NCBI GenBank assembly: GCA_944382965.1
Contig: CALWOA010000003.1
Coordinates: forward strand, 62,001-126,000
From: an uncultured Oscillospiraceae bacterium
Lineage (GTDB): Bacteria; Bacillota; Clostridia; Oscillospirales; Oscillospiraceae
Direction of reading: 5' to 3'
Length of the DNA: 64,000 nt
Below, piece by piece: positions 57,026 through 64,000 of the stretch. Each line of letters starts with the position of its first letter. Position 1 is the stretch's first letter. The position numbers and the translations under genes are program-made. The notes under the pieces are model-generated. The model was not told the DNA's origin. It did no database searches and saw only the letters and a list, made by a program, of their open reading frames with translations.

Positions 57026-58150
57026 CTATCCGGAAATTTGCAGGTTCGGCCCCTGGAAGGTTCCGTCCAGCTTGGACATGACCCGGTCATACGCTTCGCT
57101 GCCCGGGTCGTAAGGCGTAGGCTGGTAATTGTTCCGGTCGGATACAGAACTGACGCTGGCGGGCACCAGAGTACGCTGGCCCAGAGAAATGCTGCCGTCG
57201 CTCTGGCGGATCACTTCCTGCTGAATCAGTGCCGTGTCAAAATCCTGAGGATATCCGTTGCCCCCGAAGCTGAAATTGCCCAGGGAGTAGAAAATCACCC
57301 CATCGCCGTATTCTTCCACCGGCTGCAGCACATGGGGATGAGATCCCCACACAATATCCGCCCCGGCGTCAATGGCCGCATGACCCACGTCAATTTGCTC
57401 CTGGGTGGGGCGGTAGCTTCCTTCGGTGCCCCAGTGGGGGGCCACGATCACCAGTTCCGCACCCTGCTCCCGCAGGGCCTGAATCTCCTGGGTCATATCC
57501 TGCACATCCAGCAAGTAGTACACCATGCCGTACAGGCCCACTTTCAGGCCGCCTTCCAACGTCAGCAGCACGGAGCTGTCCCGCTGGACGTAGGGAATTC
57601 CAACCTCCTCCAAAACCGCCAGAGTGGAATCGTAGCCGGTCTGCCCATAGTCAAAGGCGTGGTTATTGGCTACCGTCACCGCCTGGATGCTGTTTTCCGT
57701 GAGGATGCTGCCATACTCCGTCGGGCCCCGGAAGGTGTGCTTTTTCTGAACGGGATTGCCTTCATCGCACAATGGGCCTTCCAGATTCAGGAAGGTTCCG
57801 TCATCGGTGTTAACATAATCCGCCACATTCCGGAAGGGATATCCATAATCCTGACCCACCGTTTTGGTAAAGCCGTATTCGGCGTAGGCATTGACCTGAT
57901 TGGTGCCGAAGGTGCAGTCCCCCACAAAGGTCAGCAGGAAAGTCTCCGGCTGGGGCTCCGTGGGAGCCGGCTGGGTGGTTTCCGGAATCGGTTGGGTAGT
58001 CGGCGCGGCTGTGGGCACGGTCTGCTCCGTCTGCACGGCTTGGGTTGTGGTAGCTGTGGGAATCAGCTGCCGCCAGCCGCAGCCAGAGACCAGCGTCAAC
58101 ACCAGACACAGCCCCGCAGTGGCTGTGCCCAACTTTTTCCAATCAGCCAT
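57026..58150 (-). CDS. CapA-family lipoprotein (PGA_cap metallophosphatase-like)
   Basis: About 374 residues. A lipoprotein signal (LVLTLVSGC) and a Thr/Pro/Gln-rich linker lead to a CapA domain: FVGDCTFG, TFLNLEGPL, VTVANNHAFDYG, VIVAPHWGTE, GADIVWGSHPHVLQPVEEY and IFYSLGNFSFGG. The fold is a calcineurin-like phosphoesterase, linked to poly-gamma-glutamate handling, but no capBC genes are near, so the substrate is unknown. ATG 58150 overlaps the typA stop by 8 bp; a GTG at 58162 is an alternative start, and neither has a strong ribosome site, which suggests coupling to typA. Confidence 0.88.
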   Translation of the reverse strand: MADWKKLGTATAGLCLVLTLVSGCGWRQLIPTATTTQAVQTEQTVPTAAPTTQPIPETTQPAPTEPQPETFLLTFVGDCTFGTNQVNAYAEYGFTKTVGQDYGYPFRNVADYVNTDDGTFLNLEGPLCDEGNPVQKKHTFRGPTEYGSILTENSIQAVTVANNHAFDYGQTGYDSTLAVLEEVGIPYVQRDSSVLLTLEGGLKVGLYGMVYYLLDVQDMTQEIQALREQGAELVIVAPHWGTEGSYRPTQEQIDVGHAAIDAGADIVWGSHPHVLQPVEEYGDGVIFYSLGNFSFGGNGYPQDFDTALIQQEVIRQSDGSISLGQRTLVPASVSSVSDRNNYQPTPYDPGSEAYDRVMSKLDGTFQGPNLQISG

Positions 58151-59978
58151 TTTCCTGAGCACGGCGCTTCATCAGGTTGCGCATCCGCAGGCCGTGATCC
58201 AGCTCCCGCTTGCGAATCCGCAGGCTCTTGGGAGTGCATTCCAGCAGCTCATCGTCTGCCAGGAATTCCAGGCACTGCTCCAGGGAGAATACCTTAGGGG
58301 GCGTCAGCCGCAGGGCTTCATCGGAACCGGCGGCACGCATGTTGGTCAGCTGCTTGCGCTTGCAGACGTTAACCGTCATATCCTCATTCCGGCTGCAAAT
58401 GCCCACCACCATACCGGCGTACACCGGGGTGCCGGGGCCAATGAACAGGCTGCCCCGCTCCTGAGCGGCGGCCAGACCGTAGGTCACAGCCTCACCGGTT
58501 TCAAAGGCAATCAGAGAGCCGGTAAGCCGGCGCTCAATTTCGCCCTTCATGGGGGCGTAGGTCTCCAGGACGGAAGACATGATGCCTTCGCCCCGGGTAT
58601 CGGTCAAAAATTCGTTGCGGTAGCCGAACAGTCCCCGGGAAGGTACCAGGAACTCCAGACGGTAACGGCTGCCCATAGGGGTCATGCCCAGCAGGTCTGC
58701 CTTCCGGCGGCCCATTTTTTCAATTACGGAACCCATGCAGGCTTCCGGCACATCGGCCACCATCCGCTCGATGGGCTCGCACACCTTGCCGTCGATGACC
58801 TTGGTCAGCACACGGGGGGTAGATACGGAGAACTCATAGCCTTCCCGGCGCATGGTTTCCATCAGGATGGACAGGTGCATTTCACCACGGCCTGCCACGT
58901 TGAAGGCATCGGTACCTTGCTCGGTAACATGCAGGGACACATCCTTCAGCAGTTCTTTCTCCAGCCGATCCCGCAGATTCCGGGAGGTGACGAACTTGCC
59001 TTCCTTGCCGGCGAAGGGAGAATCGTTGACGGCAAAGGTCATCTCAATGGTGGGGTCGGAAATCTTCACAAAGGGCAGAGGCTCCACGCACTCGGGAGCA
59101 CACAGGGTACGGCCGATGGTGATGTCCGCCATACCGCTCAGAGCCACGATTTCACCAGCGCTGGCCTGCTGAATGGGATTCTTGCCCAGGCCGTCAAACT
59201 CATACAGGGCAACCACTTTGCCCTTCTGCCGTACTTCCGGGTTGTGGTAGTCGCAGATGGTCACTTCCTGGTTAACCTTGATGGTACCCCGTTCCACACG
59301 GCCCACCGCAATCCGGCCTACATATTCATTGTAGTCAATGGAGGACACCAGCAGCTGCAAAGGAGCCTCTGCATCGCCCTGGGGTGCGGGGATATAGTTG
59401 ACGATGGTTTCAAACAGGGGGGTCAGGTCGGTGCCTGCCACATCGGGGCCGTAGGAAGCGGTACCCTGACGGCCGGAGCAGAACACCGTGGGGGAATTGA
59501 ACTGCTCGTCGGTAGCGTCCAGATCCAGCAGCAGCTCCAGAACTTCCTCCATTACTTCGGAGATCCGGGCATCAGGCTTGTCAATCTTGTTAACGGCAAC
59601 AATGACCTTGTGGCCCAGCTCCAGGGCCTTCTGCAGCACGAACCGGGTTTGGGGCATGGGGCCTTCAGCAGCATCCACCAGCAGGATAACGCCGTTGACC
59701 ATTTTCAGAATCCGTTCCACCTCGCCGCCAAAGTCGGCATGGCCCGGGGTATCCACAATGTTGATCTTGTAATCTTTGTAGTGTACAGAGGTGTTCTTGG
59801 CCAGGATGGTGATACCACGTTCCCGTTCCAGATCACCGGAGTCCATCACTCGTTCCACGGTGGCCTGATTTTCCCGGTAGATGCCGCCCTGCTTCAGCAT
59901 CTCATCCACCAGGGTGGTCTTGCCATGGTCAACGTGGGCAATGATGGCGATATTTCGGATTTTCTCCTGAGGTACCAT
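58143..59978 (-). CDS. typA: Ribosome-associated GTPase TypA/BipA
   Basis: 611 residues. GTPase motifs AHVDHGKTTLVDEM, DTPGHADFGGEVERIL and NKIDKPDA are all canonical, followed by domains II, III and V and the TypA-specific C-terminal domain (GTPVYAGMVVGICSRNEDMTVNVCKRKQLTNMRAAGSDEA). It acts in ribosome assembly and stress adaptation. ATG 59978 follows AAGGAGCG. A good promoter lies upstream; the CapA-like gene overlaps its 3' end. Confidence 0.97.
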   Translation of the reverse strand: MVPQEKIRNIAIIAHVDHGKTTLVDEMLKQGGIYRENQATVERVMDSGDLERERGITILAKNTSVHYKDYKINIVDTPGHADFGGEVERILKMVNGVILLVDAAEGPMPQTRFVLQKALELGHKVIVAVNKIDKPDARISEVMEEVLELLLDLDATDEQFNSPTVFCSGRQGTASYGPDVAGTDLTPLFETIVNYIPAPQGDAEAPLQLLVSSIDYNEYVGRIAVGRVERGTIKVNQEVTICDYHNPEVRQKGKVVALYEFDGLGKNPIQQASAGEIVALSGMADITIGRTLCAPECVEPLPFVKISDPTIEMTFAVNDSPFAGKEGKFVTSRNLRDRLEKELLKDVSLHVTEQGTDAFNVAGRGEMHLSILMETMRREGYEFSVSTPRVLTKVIDGKVCEPIERMVADVPEACMGSVIEKMGRRKADLLGMTPMGSRYRLEFLVPSRGLFGYRNEFLTDTRGEGIMSSVLETYAPMKGEIERRLTGSLIAFETGEAVTYGLAAAQERGSLFIGPGTPVYAGMVVGICSRNEDMTVNVCKRKQLTNMRAAGSDEALRLTPPKVFSLEQCLEFLADDELLECTPKSLRIRKRELDHGLRMRNLMKRRAQENG

Positions 59979-60028
59979 ATAATAAACGCTCCTTCGGGTT
60001 GTTAGATCTTTGAAACTCTCGACTGAAA

Positions 60029-60057
60029 ATTATAGCACCTAACCAAAAGTTTTGCAA
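60029..60057 (-). promoter_or_regulatory. SigA promoter of typA
   Basis: Minus strand TTGCAA (60057-60052), 17 bp, TATAAT (60034-60029). Confidence 0.75.
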
Positions 60058-60129
60058 GATATTTGGTGAAATTTACGAAGAAAAATTCTGTTTTTCATCC
60101 AGTTGCTTCCCCAACTGCCTGCAACACAG

Positions 60130-60165
60130 AAAGCCTCTTTGCTTGCGCAAAGAGGCTTTTCTTTT
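60130..60165 (-). terminator. Terminator after the DUF3786 gene
   Basis: AAAGCCTCTTTGC / GCAAAGAGGCTTT, 13-bp stem with a 4-base loop, overlapping the DUF3786 stop. T-rich on both sides, so it can work in both directions. Confidence 0.8.
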
Positions 60166-60775
60166 ACATATACTGCTTGATGGTGGAAATCAGAATATCT
60201 CCGGCCACCACCCGGTCCTCGGCAGCAAAGCCCTCGGCAAAGTTGTCCGAGTAGAGTACCTGGGCATTGGGCGGGAATTCCTCGTCCCCTTCCCACACCA
60301 GCAGCTGCATCCGGTAGCCGCCGATCAGGGAAAATTCAAAGCCCGCGTCTCCATGGGCAACAGGCTGGGCGCCCATTTTCTCCGCTGCTGCCCGGAATGC
60401 CGCCACCCGGGTACCGAAAGTATAAGCCGCCCGGGTCAATACCCGCCCGGTATAGGGCTGGATGTACATTTCTCCCCAGGGCATTTCCCGGAAGGTTTTC
60501 CACTGGCCCGCCCAGAATACATCCCGGCTTTCCAGCAGGTAGCGAAGCAGGAAGGTCTGGGTAGGCAGAGGCGGCAGAGCGCCCCCATCCAGCGCCCGGA
60601 TAGCGTAGTCCGGGTGGGAAATTGCGAAGGTTCTGCCAAGCATGGTCAGGGTAAACTCGTTACCGTCCCAGGATACGTCCTGCAGACGCTGCTTTACGCT
60701 TTCCGGGTCCAACTCCCGGAATTTCTCCTGGTAGTGGGCAAAGGGTACTTCTTCTTTATGATTTTCAATCTGCAT
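60164..60775 (-). CDS. DUF3786 family protein
   Basis: 203 residues matching the DUF3786 pattern: HYQEKFRELDPESVKQRL, FTLTMLGRTFAISHPDY, LLRYLLESRDVFWAGQWKTFREMPWGEMYIQPYTGRVLTRAAYTFG and SLIGGYRMQLLVWEGDEEFPPNAQVLYSDNFAEGFAAEDRVVAGDIL. The family is found in anaerobes and its function is unproven. ATG 60775 follows AGAGGAAA. It lies downstream of RACo and VOC genes in the same direction, so a role beside the corrinoid protein activator is possible but inferred. Confidence 0.85.
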   Translation of the reverse strand: MQIENHKEEVPFAHYQEKFRELDPESVKQRLQDVSWDGNEFTLTMLGRTFAISHPDYAIRALDGGALPPLPTQTFLLRYLLESRDVFWAGQWKTFREMPWGEMYIQPYTGRVLTRAAYTFGTRVAAFRAAAEKMGAQPVAHGDAGFEFSLIGGYRMQLLVWEGDEEFPPNAQVLYSDNFAEGFAAEDRVVAGDILISTIKQYM

Positions 60776-60819
60776 ATTGTTTCCTCTTGTATTGTCAGTC
60801 TGTATCGTAGGTATTGCCT

Positions 60820-61200
60820 TTATTCGTGCAGTTCTAACGGCAGACCGTCCGGGTCCCGGAAGAAGGTCATCCGGCGATTGGTATATGGATCTACACGGAT
60901 GGGTTCCGTTTCAATGCCTTTGTCACGCAGCCATGCCGCTGCCGTTTCCACATTGTCCACATGGAAAGCCAAGTGCCGCAGCCCCCGAGCCTCCGGATTG
61001 GTGACACGAATGGGCGGATTTTCCTCTACAAACAGTTCTATCTCCACGTCCCCCACCTGCAGGGTCAGGATGTAGTCCCGCCGCTCCGGGCGGTAGACCT
61101 CCCGCAACAGGGGAAGTTCCAGTTTATTTACATAAAACTCTTTCGCTGCCTGATAGTCCGATGTGATAATCGCCACATGGTGGATCTGATCCAGCTGCAT
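60820..61200 (-). CDS. VOC (glyoxalase/dioxygenase-fold) family protein
   Basis: 126 residues, two beta-alpha-beta-beta-beta modules. Possible metal ligands are in IHHVAIITSDYQAAKEFY (His), GDVEIELFVE (Glu), LRHLAFHVDNVETAAAWL (His) and DPDGLPLELHE (Glu), the GloA2-like pattern. Whether it is a lactoylglutathione lyase is not known. Its ribosome site AGGAGAAG is within the last codons of the upstream RACo gene, whose stop is one base before ATG 61200, so they are coupled. Confidence 0.88.
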   Translation of the reverse strand: MQLDQIHHVAIITSDYQAAKEFYVNKLELPLLREVYRPERRDYILTLQVGDVEIELFVEENPPIRVTNPEARGLRHLAFHVDNVETAAAWLRDKGIETEPIRVDPYTNRRMTFFRDPDGLPLELHE

Positions 61201-61201
61201 A

Positions 61202-63127
61202 TTACTTCTCCTGCACGCTGTTGGGAAACAGTCGGGCATCGGTATGGGGCAGGAAGCAGGCTGCCACGAAAGAATCCATGTATCCAGGATAGGTACTCAG
61301 TTCCAGATAGGTCATGTTGGCGGCCACCTCGGCGGTCTTGGCGGCGGCTTCATCGCTGACCACCATAGCGTAGGCACCGCTGAGGGAGGAGTTGCCGATG
61401 TAATGGAACTTGCTTAGGTCCACATCCGGGAACATGCCGATATTTACCGCATTTTTCATATTGATGCCGCTGCCGATGCCGCCGGCAACATAGACGCTGT
61501 CAATCATATCCACCGTCATATCCACGCTCTTGAGCAGGGTGTCAATGGCGGAGAAAATAGCGCCCTTGGCCCGGATAAAGTTGTCGATATCCACTTCGTT
61601 GATGGAAATTTCCCGACCGGTTTCGCTCTCCTCTGCGTGTGCCAGCACAAAGCGGCCCATACCGTGGCTGTCCCGTTTCACCCGGCTGCCCTCCCGGACA
61701 AACAGGCCCTTGGCATTGATGATGCCGGTGCGGAACAATTCGGAAATGATGTCGATGATGCCGCTGCCGCAGATACCTACCGCCTTCTGTCCCTCGTCAC
61801 CAACAATGCTTAAGGTGGGTTCCATGGTAGCTTTGTCAATGGTACAGGCCTCCACCGCACCGTCGGTGGCACGCATGCCGCAGGAAATGTCGCCGCCTTC
61901 AAAGGCTGGACCTGCCGAGCAGGCGCAGCTCATCAGGAAGTCCCGGTTGCCGAACACGATTTCGCCGTTGGTGCCCAGATCAATGAACAGGCTCATTTCA
62001 TCCTTGTCCCAGATCCCGGAAGCCAGAGTACCGGCGGTGATGTCACCTCCGACGTAGGAGCCGATGTTGGGCGCAATCAGCACCGGAGCCACAGGGTTTG
62101 CCAGCAGGTTTACATCCCCTGCCCGCATTCCCTCCCAGGAGAAGAAGCTGGGAACATACGGCTCCATCCGGACGGACTCAGCGTCCACGCCCACAAACAG
62201 GTGGTTCATGGTGGTGTTGGCGCCCACAGCCAGGCGAAGGATATCCCGTTTGGTAATGCCGGCGCTCTTGCACAGGTTGCCTAAGATAGGGTTCAGGGTT
62301 TCCTTGATAATGGCCTTTTGCAGTTTCACCCGTCCGCCAGGGTGTCCCTGCTCGATGATCCGGTTGATGACGTCGGCGCCGTAGCGAATCTGGCCGTTGC
62401 CGGAGGAACCTTTGGCCAGAATCTTGCCGGTGGCCAGATCTGTCAGCACCATGGTCACGGTGGTAGTACCGATATCGATGGCGGCACCTACAATGGCGGT
62501 ATCATCTTTGCCGCAGATTTCCATGCAGCAGAAGGTATCTTCCTTGCGGTAGCCCTTGACGCAGACGGAGAAATTCTCTTCCCGCAGCGTGGCAGCCAGC
62601 TTCACCATCACGCAGAAGGGAATCTCCACATGGGATACCCCCAGAGCATCCTCAATGGCCCAGGTCAGCCGTTCGTTATCCGGCATGGTATCTTCCAAAG
62701 TGGGTGCAGCCAGGTCCAGCTGCACTGCCAGGAAGGAATTTTCAAAATGGATGCCGCTTTCCTTCAGCTGTTCCTGGCATTCCTGGAAAATGGCAATCTC
62801 CTTGGGACTGCTCAGGTCAGCGGTTTTCATCCGGGACTGATATGCGCTGGCAATATCCGGCACAAACACAGTGCAGTCGCCTACAATTCGGCTGTTGCAG
62901 CTGAGCCGCCAGCCGGCTTCGTACTCTTCGTCACTGATATGGCGGCTCTGTATGGACTCCAACTCTCCCTCTACCAGCTGAACACGGCATTTGCCGCAGG
63001 AGCCGTTGCCGGAGCAGGGCGCGTCAATGGCCACGTTGGCCCGCCGGGCCAGTTCCAGCAAATTATCTCCGGCGTTGCAATCGATGGTTACGGGATTGGC
63101 TCCCTGGATTTGGAAAGTTACTTTCAT
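61202..63127 (-). CDS. Corrinoid protein reductive activator (RACo/RamA-like, DUF4445)
   Basis: 641 residues. An N-terminal plant-type [2Fe-2S] ferredoxin domain (1-90; APCSGNGSCGKC then RLSC) precedes a middle domain and a C-terminal ASKHA ATPase region (GAAIDIGTTTVTMVLTDL, SLFIDLGTNGEIVFGN, AVGICGSGIIDIISELF, VYVAGGIGSGINMKNA). Such proteins use ATP and an electron to return Co(II) corrinoid proteins to active Co(I). No corrinoid methyltransferase gene is in the window, so the partner is elsewhere. Start ATG 63127 has AAAGGA upstream. First gene of the RACo-VOC-DUF3786 group. Confidence 0.92.
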   Translation of the reverse strand: MKVTFQIQGANPVTIDCNAGDNLLELARRANVAIDAPCSGNGSCGKCRVQLVEGELESIQSRHISDEEYEAGWRLSCNSRIVGDCTVFVPDIASAYQSRMKTADLSSPKEIAIFQECQEQLKESGIHFENSFLAVQLDLAAPTLEDTMPDNERLTWAIEDALGVSHVEIPFCVMVKLAATLREENFSVCVKGYRKEDTFCCMEICGKDDTAIVGAAIDIGTTTVTMVLTDLATGKILAKGSSGNGQIRYGADVINRIIEQGHPGGRVKLQKAIIKETLNPILGNLCKSAGITKRDILRLAVGANTTMNHLFVGVDAESVRMEPYVPSFFSWEGMRAGDVNLLANPVAPVLIAPNIGSYVGGDITAGTLASGIWDKDEMSLFIDLGTNGEIVFGNRDFLMSCACSAGPAFEGGDISCGMRATDGAVEACTIDKATMEPTLSIVGDEGQKAVGICGSGIIDIISELFRTGIINAKGLFVREGSRVKRDSHGMGRFVLAHAEESETGREISINEVDIDNFIRAKGAIFSAIDTLLKSVDMTVDMIDSVYVAGGIGSGINMKNAVNIGMFPDVDLSKFHYIGNSSLSGAYAMVVSDEAAAKTAEVAANMTYLELSTYPGYMDSFVAACFLPHTDARLFPNSVQEK

Positions 63128-63175
63128 ACACGCAAGTCCTTTCGGTTAGATTTTATTAAACTATCACCCGGTGGG

Positions 63176-64000
63176 TTATTCCTTCGGTTGAATCGCAGTA
63201 ATGGAATTTAAGCCATAGTATCTGGCCATATCATTGTTCGGCCATTCGTCAGGAGATTTTGTGTCCAAATATTTTATTTCAAACACCGGACTTTGCTCCG
63301 TAGAACCCACTACATTTTCTAATTCAATATCCAGTTTTCCCTGATCCTTACACGCATAAATGTACGCTTCATTGTTTTTCATGCGCACATAGTTGTCCCG
63401 GATATCTGCAACTCCCACCAAAAAATCAGGTATGCACACAATAAGCGTCACCGCCATAATACATACCCCAGCGGTTCGGTATCGCAAATTTTCCAGCAGA
63501 GAATACAATGCAATTCCATCTGCGGCGACCAGGAAAATCACCGCGCTGGCTGCCGTCCGCTCTTTATAATAGCTGGCAAAAACCATAATGAAATTGGCTG
63601 CCAAAGAGCCTGCCAGGAATGCCAACGAAAGCAAATTCCTTTTCAGATCTGTTCTCTGGGATATGTTCAGGATCAGCATGACCGCATACGCAAGCAGAAG
63701 AATACCAAATTCTTCGTATACTTCCACTGCCCGGATCAGGTTTTGAAACAATACATAGAAAGACATTTCCGCTGCCTTATTCTCCAGTTGGGCAGGGGCC
63801 ATATAGATACTGATATAACCCATGCAGGCACACAATACGGCAACGAACACATAGCCGCTGACGTTCCGTTTCCGAAAAAACGCCGTCATAGCCGTCAGCA
63901 GCATGGCAATAAAGATTGCTGCGGCAGAAGTGTTTTCATAGTAAGCCCCCGCAGCAAATGCCAGAAGTAAAAATCCAGCCTTTTTCCATCCTCCAGACAG
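63176..64000 (-). CDS. DUF6056-like polytopic membrane protein, 5' end cut by window edge
   Basis: The frame is open from the right edge to a stop at 63176, at least 274 residues, so the first visible ATG at 63904 is internal. The opening visible part has the YYENTSAAAIFIAM pattern typical of DUF6056/GtrA-like surface polysaccharide proteins (usually WSNENT). About six hydrophobic segments are seen, followed by a soluble C-terminal stretch ending TKSPDEWPNNDMARYYGLNSITAIQ. The DNA is clearly more AT-rich than the preceding genes, consistent with a horizontally acquired cell-surface cluster continuing to the right. Confidence 0.72.
   Translation of the reverse strand: MSGGWKKAGFLLLAFAAGAYYENTSAAAIFIAMLLTAMTAFFRKRNVSGYVFVAVLCACMGYISIYMAPAQLENKAAEMSFYVLFQNLIRAVEVYEEFGILLLAYAVMLILNISQRTDLKRNLLSLAFLAGSLAANFIMVFASYYKERTAASAVIFLVAADGIALYSLLENLRYRTAGVCIMAVTLIVCIPDFLVGVADIRDNYVRMKNNEAYIYACKDQGKLDIELENVVGSTEQSPVFEIKYLDTKSPDEWPNNDMARYYGLNSITAIQPKE

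Noticed and set aside
1-64000. CRISPR arrays, tRNA, rRNA, IS elements or prophage genes
   Set aside because: No regularly spaced direct repeats, cloverleaf genes, transposases, integrases or phage structural genes were found on reading both strands.

Overview
The window is about 64 kb of GC-rich (roughly 55-60 percent by eye) chromosomal DNA from a spore-forming anaerobic Firmicute, most likely a clostridium of the Oscillospirales (Oscillospiraceae/Ruminococcaceae). The reasons are a full-length Spo0A, a SpoIIQ-like peptidase, ethanolamine and corrinoid-activation genes, a fused clostridial-type PurL/PurQ, a preQ1-regulated queT, AGGAGG ribosome binding sites and near-consensus SigA promoters with 17-bp spacers. 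There is no plasmid, phage, IS transposase, CRISPR array, tRNA or rRNA gene that I can see.

Layout. 1-3.3 kb (minus): tail of an ethanolamine operon, iron alcohol dehydrogenase, eutA and eutC (cut by the left edge), with no eutB between them. 3.4-8.9 kb (minus): glycogen phosphorylase, a MsmK/UgpC-type sugar ABC ATPase and an M18 aminopeptidase. 8.9-10 kb: spo0A with tandem Spo0A-box-like sites. 10-13 kb: a lipoprotein fusing a parvulin foldase to a C39-like peptidase, and a DUF1292 protein, both beside intergenic hairpin repeats. 12.9-14.9 kb: divergent cysK/cysE. 15-19 kb (minus): a GNAT, tcdA, murA and an RsmF-like methyltransferase. 19.2-22.3 kb (plus): a SpoIIQ-like peptidase and an EF-G-like GTPase. 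22.3-25.8 kb (minus): a CorC/HlyC-type transporter behind a leader-peptide attenuator, then ftsH. 26-36 kb (plus): rlmB, a degenerate P-type ATPase-like protein, a lipoprotein, trmL, pgk, tpiA and a tsaC-coaE-aminopeptidase operon. 36.1-40.5 kb: a membrane protein, queT under a preQ1-I riboswitch, acyl/aminoacyl transferase-like genes, TraX-like and P-loop proteins.

41-52.6 kb is a nine-gene purine operon (purE-C-F-M-N-purO-AICAR transformylase-purD-purL) under a ZTP riboswitch. Bifunctional PurH is replaced by separate transformylase and PurO-like cyclohydrolase genes, and PurF lacks the usual N-terminal cysteine. Just upstream, on the minus strand, a promoter and terminator bracket a rod-folding segment that may be a 6S-like small RNA. 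52.7-53.8 kb: a small membrane protein and an XRE/membrane-protein pair. 53.9-60 kb (minus): rpmH-rnpA-yidD-yidC-khpB, normally next to dnaA but here downstream of typA and a CapA-like lipoprotein. 60-64 kb (minus): DUF3786, VOC and a RACo-type corrinoid activator, then a DUF6056-like membrane protein cut by the right edge.

The most unusual signals are (i) an intergenic repeat found twice, each time between two copies of the local terminator hairpin; (ii) a 27-codon leader peptide whose last codons form a terminator stem upstream of the CorC-type transporter; (iii) the minus-strand rod-like RNA candidate; and (iv) several proteins with lost catalytic residues or new fusions.
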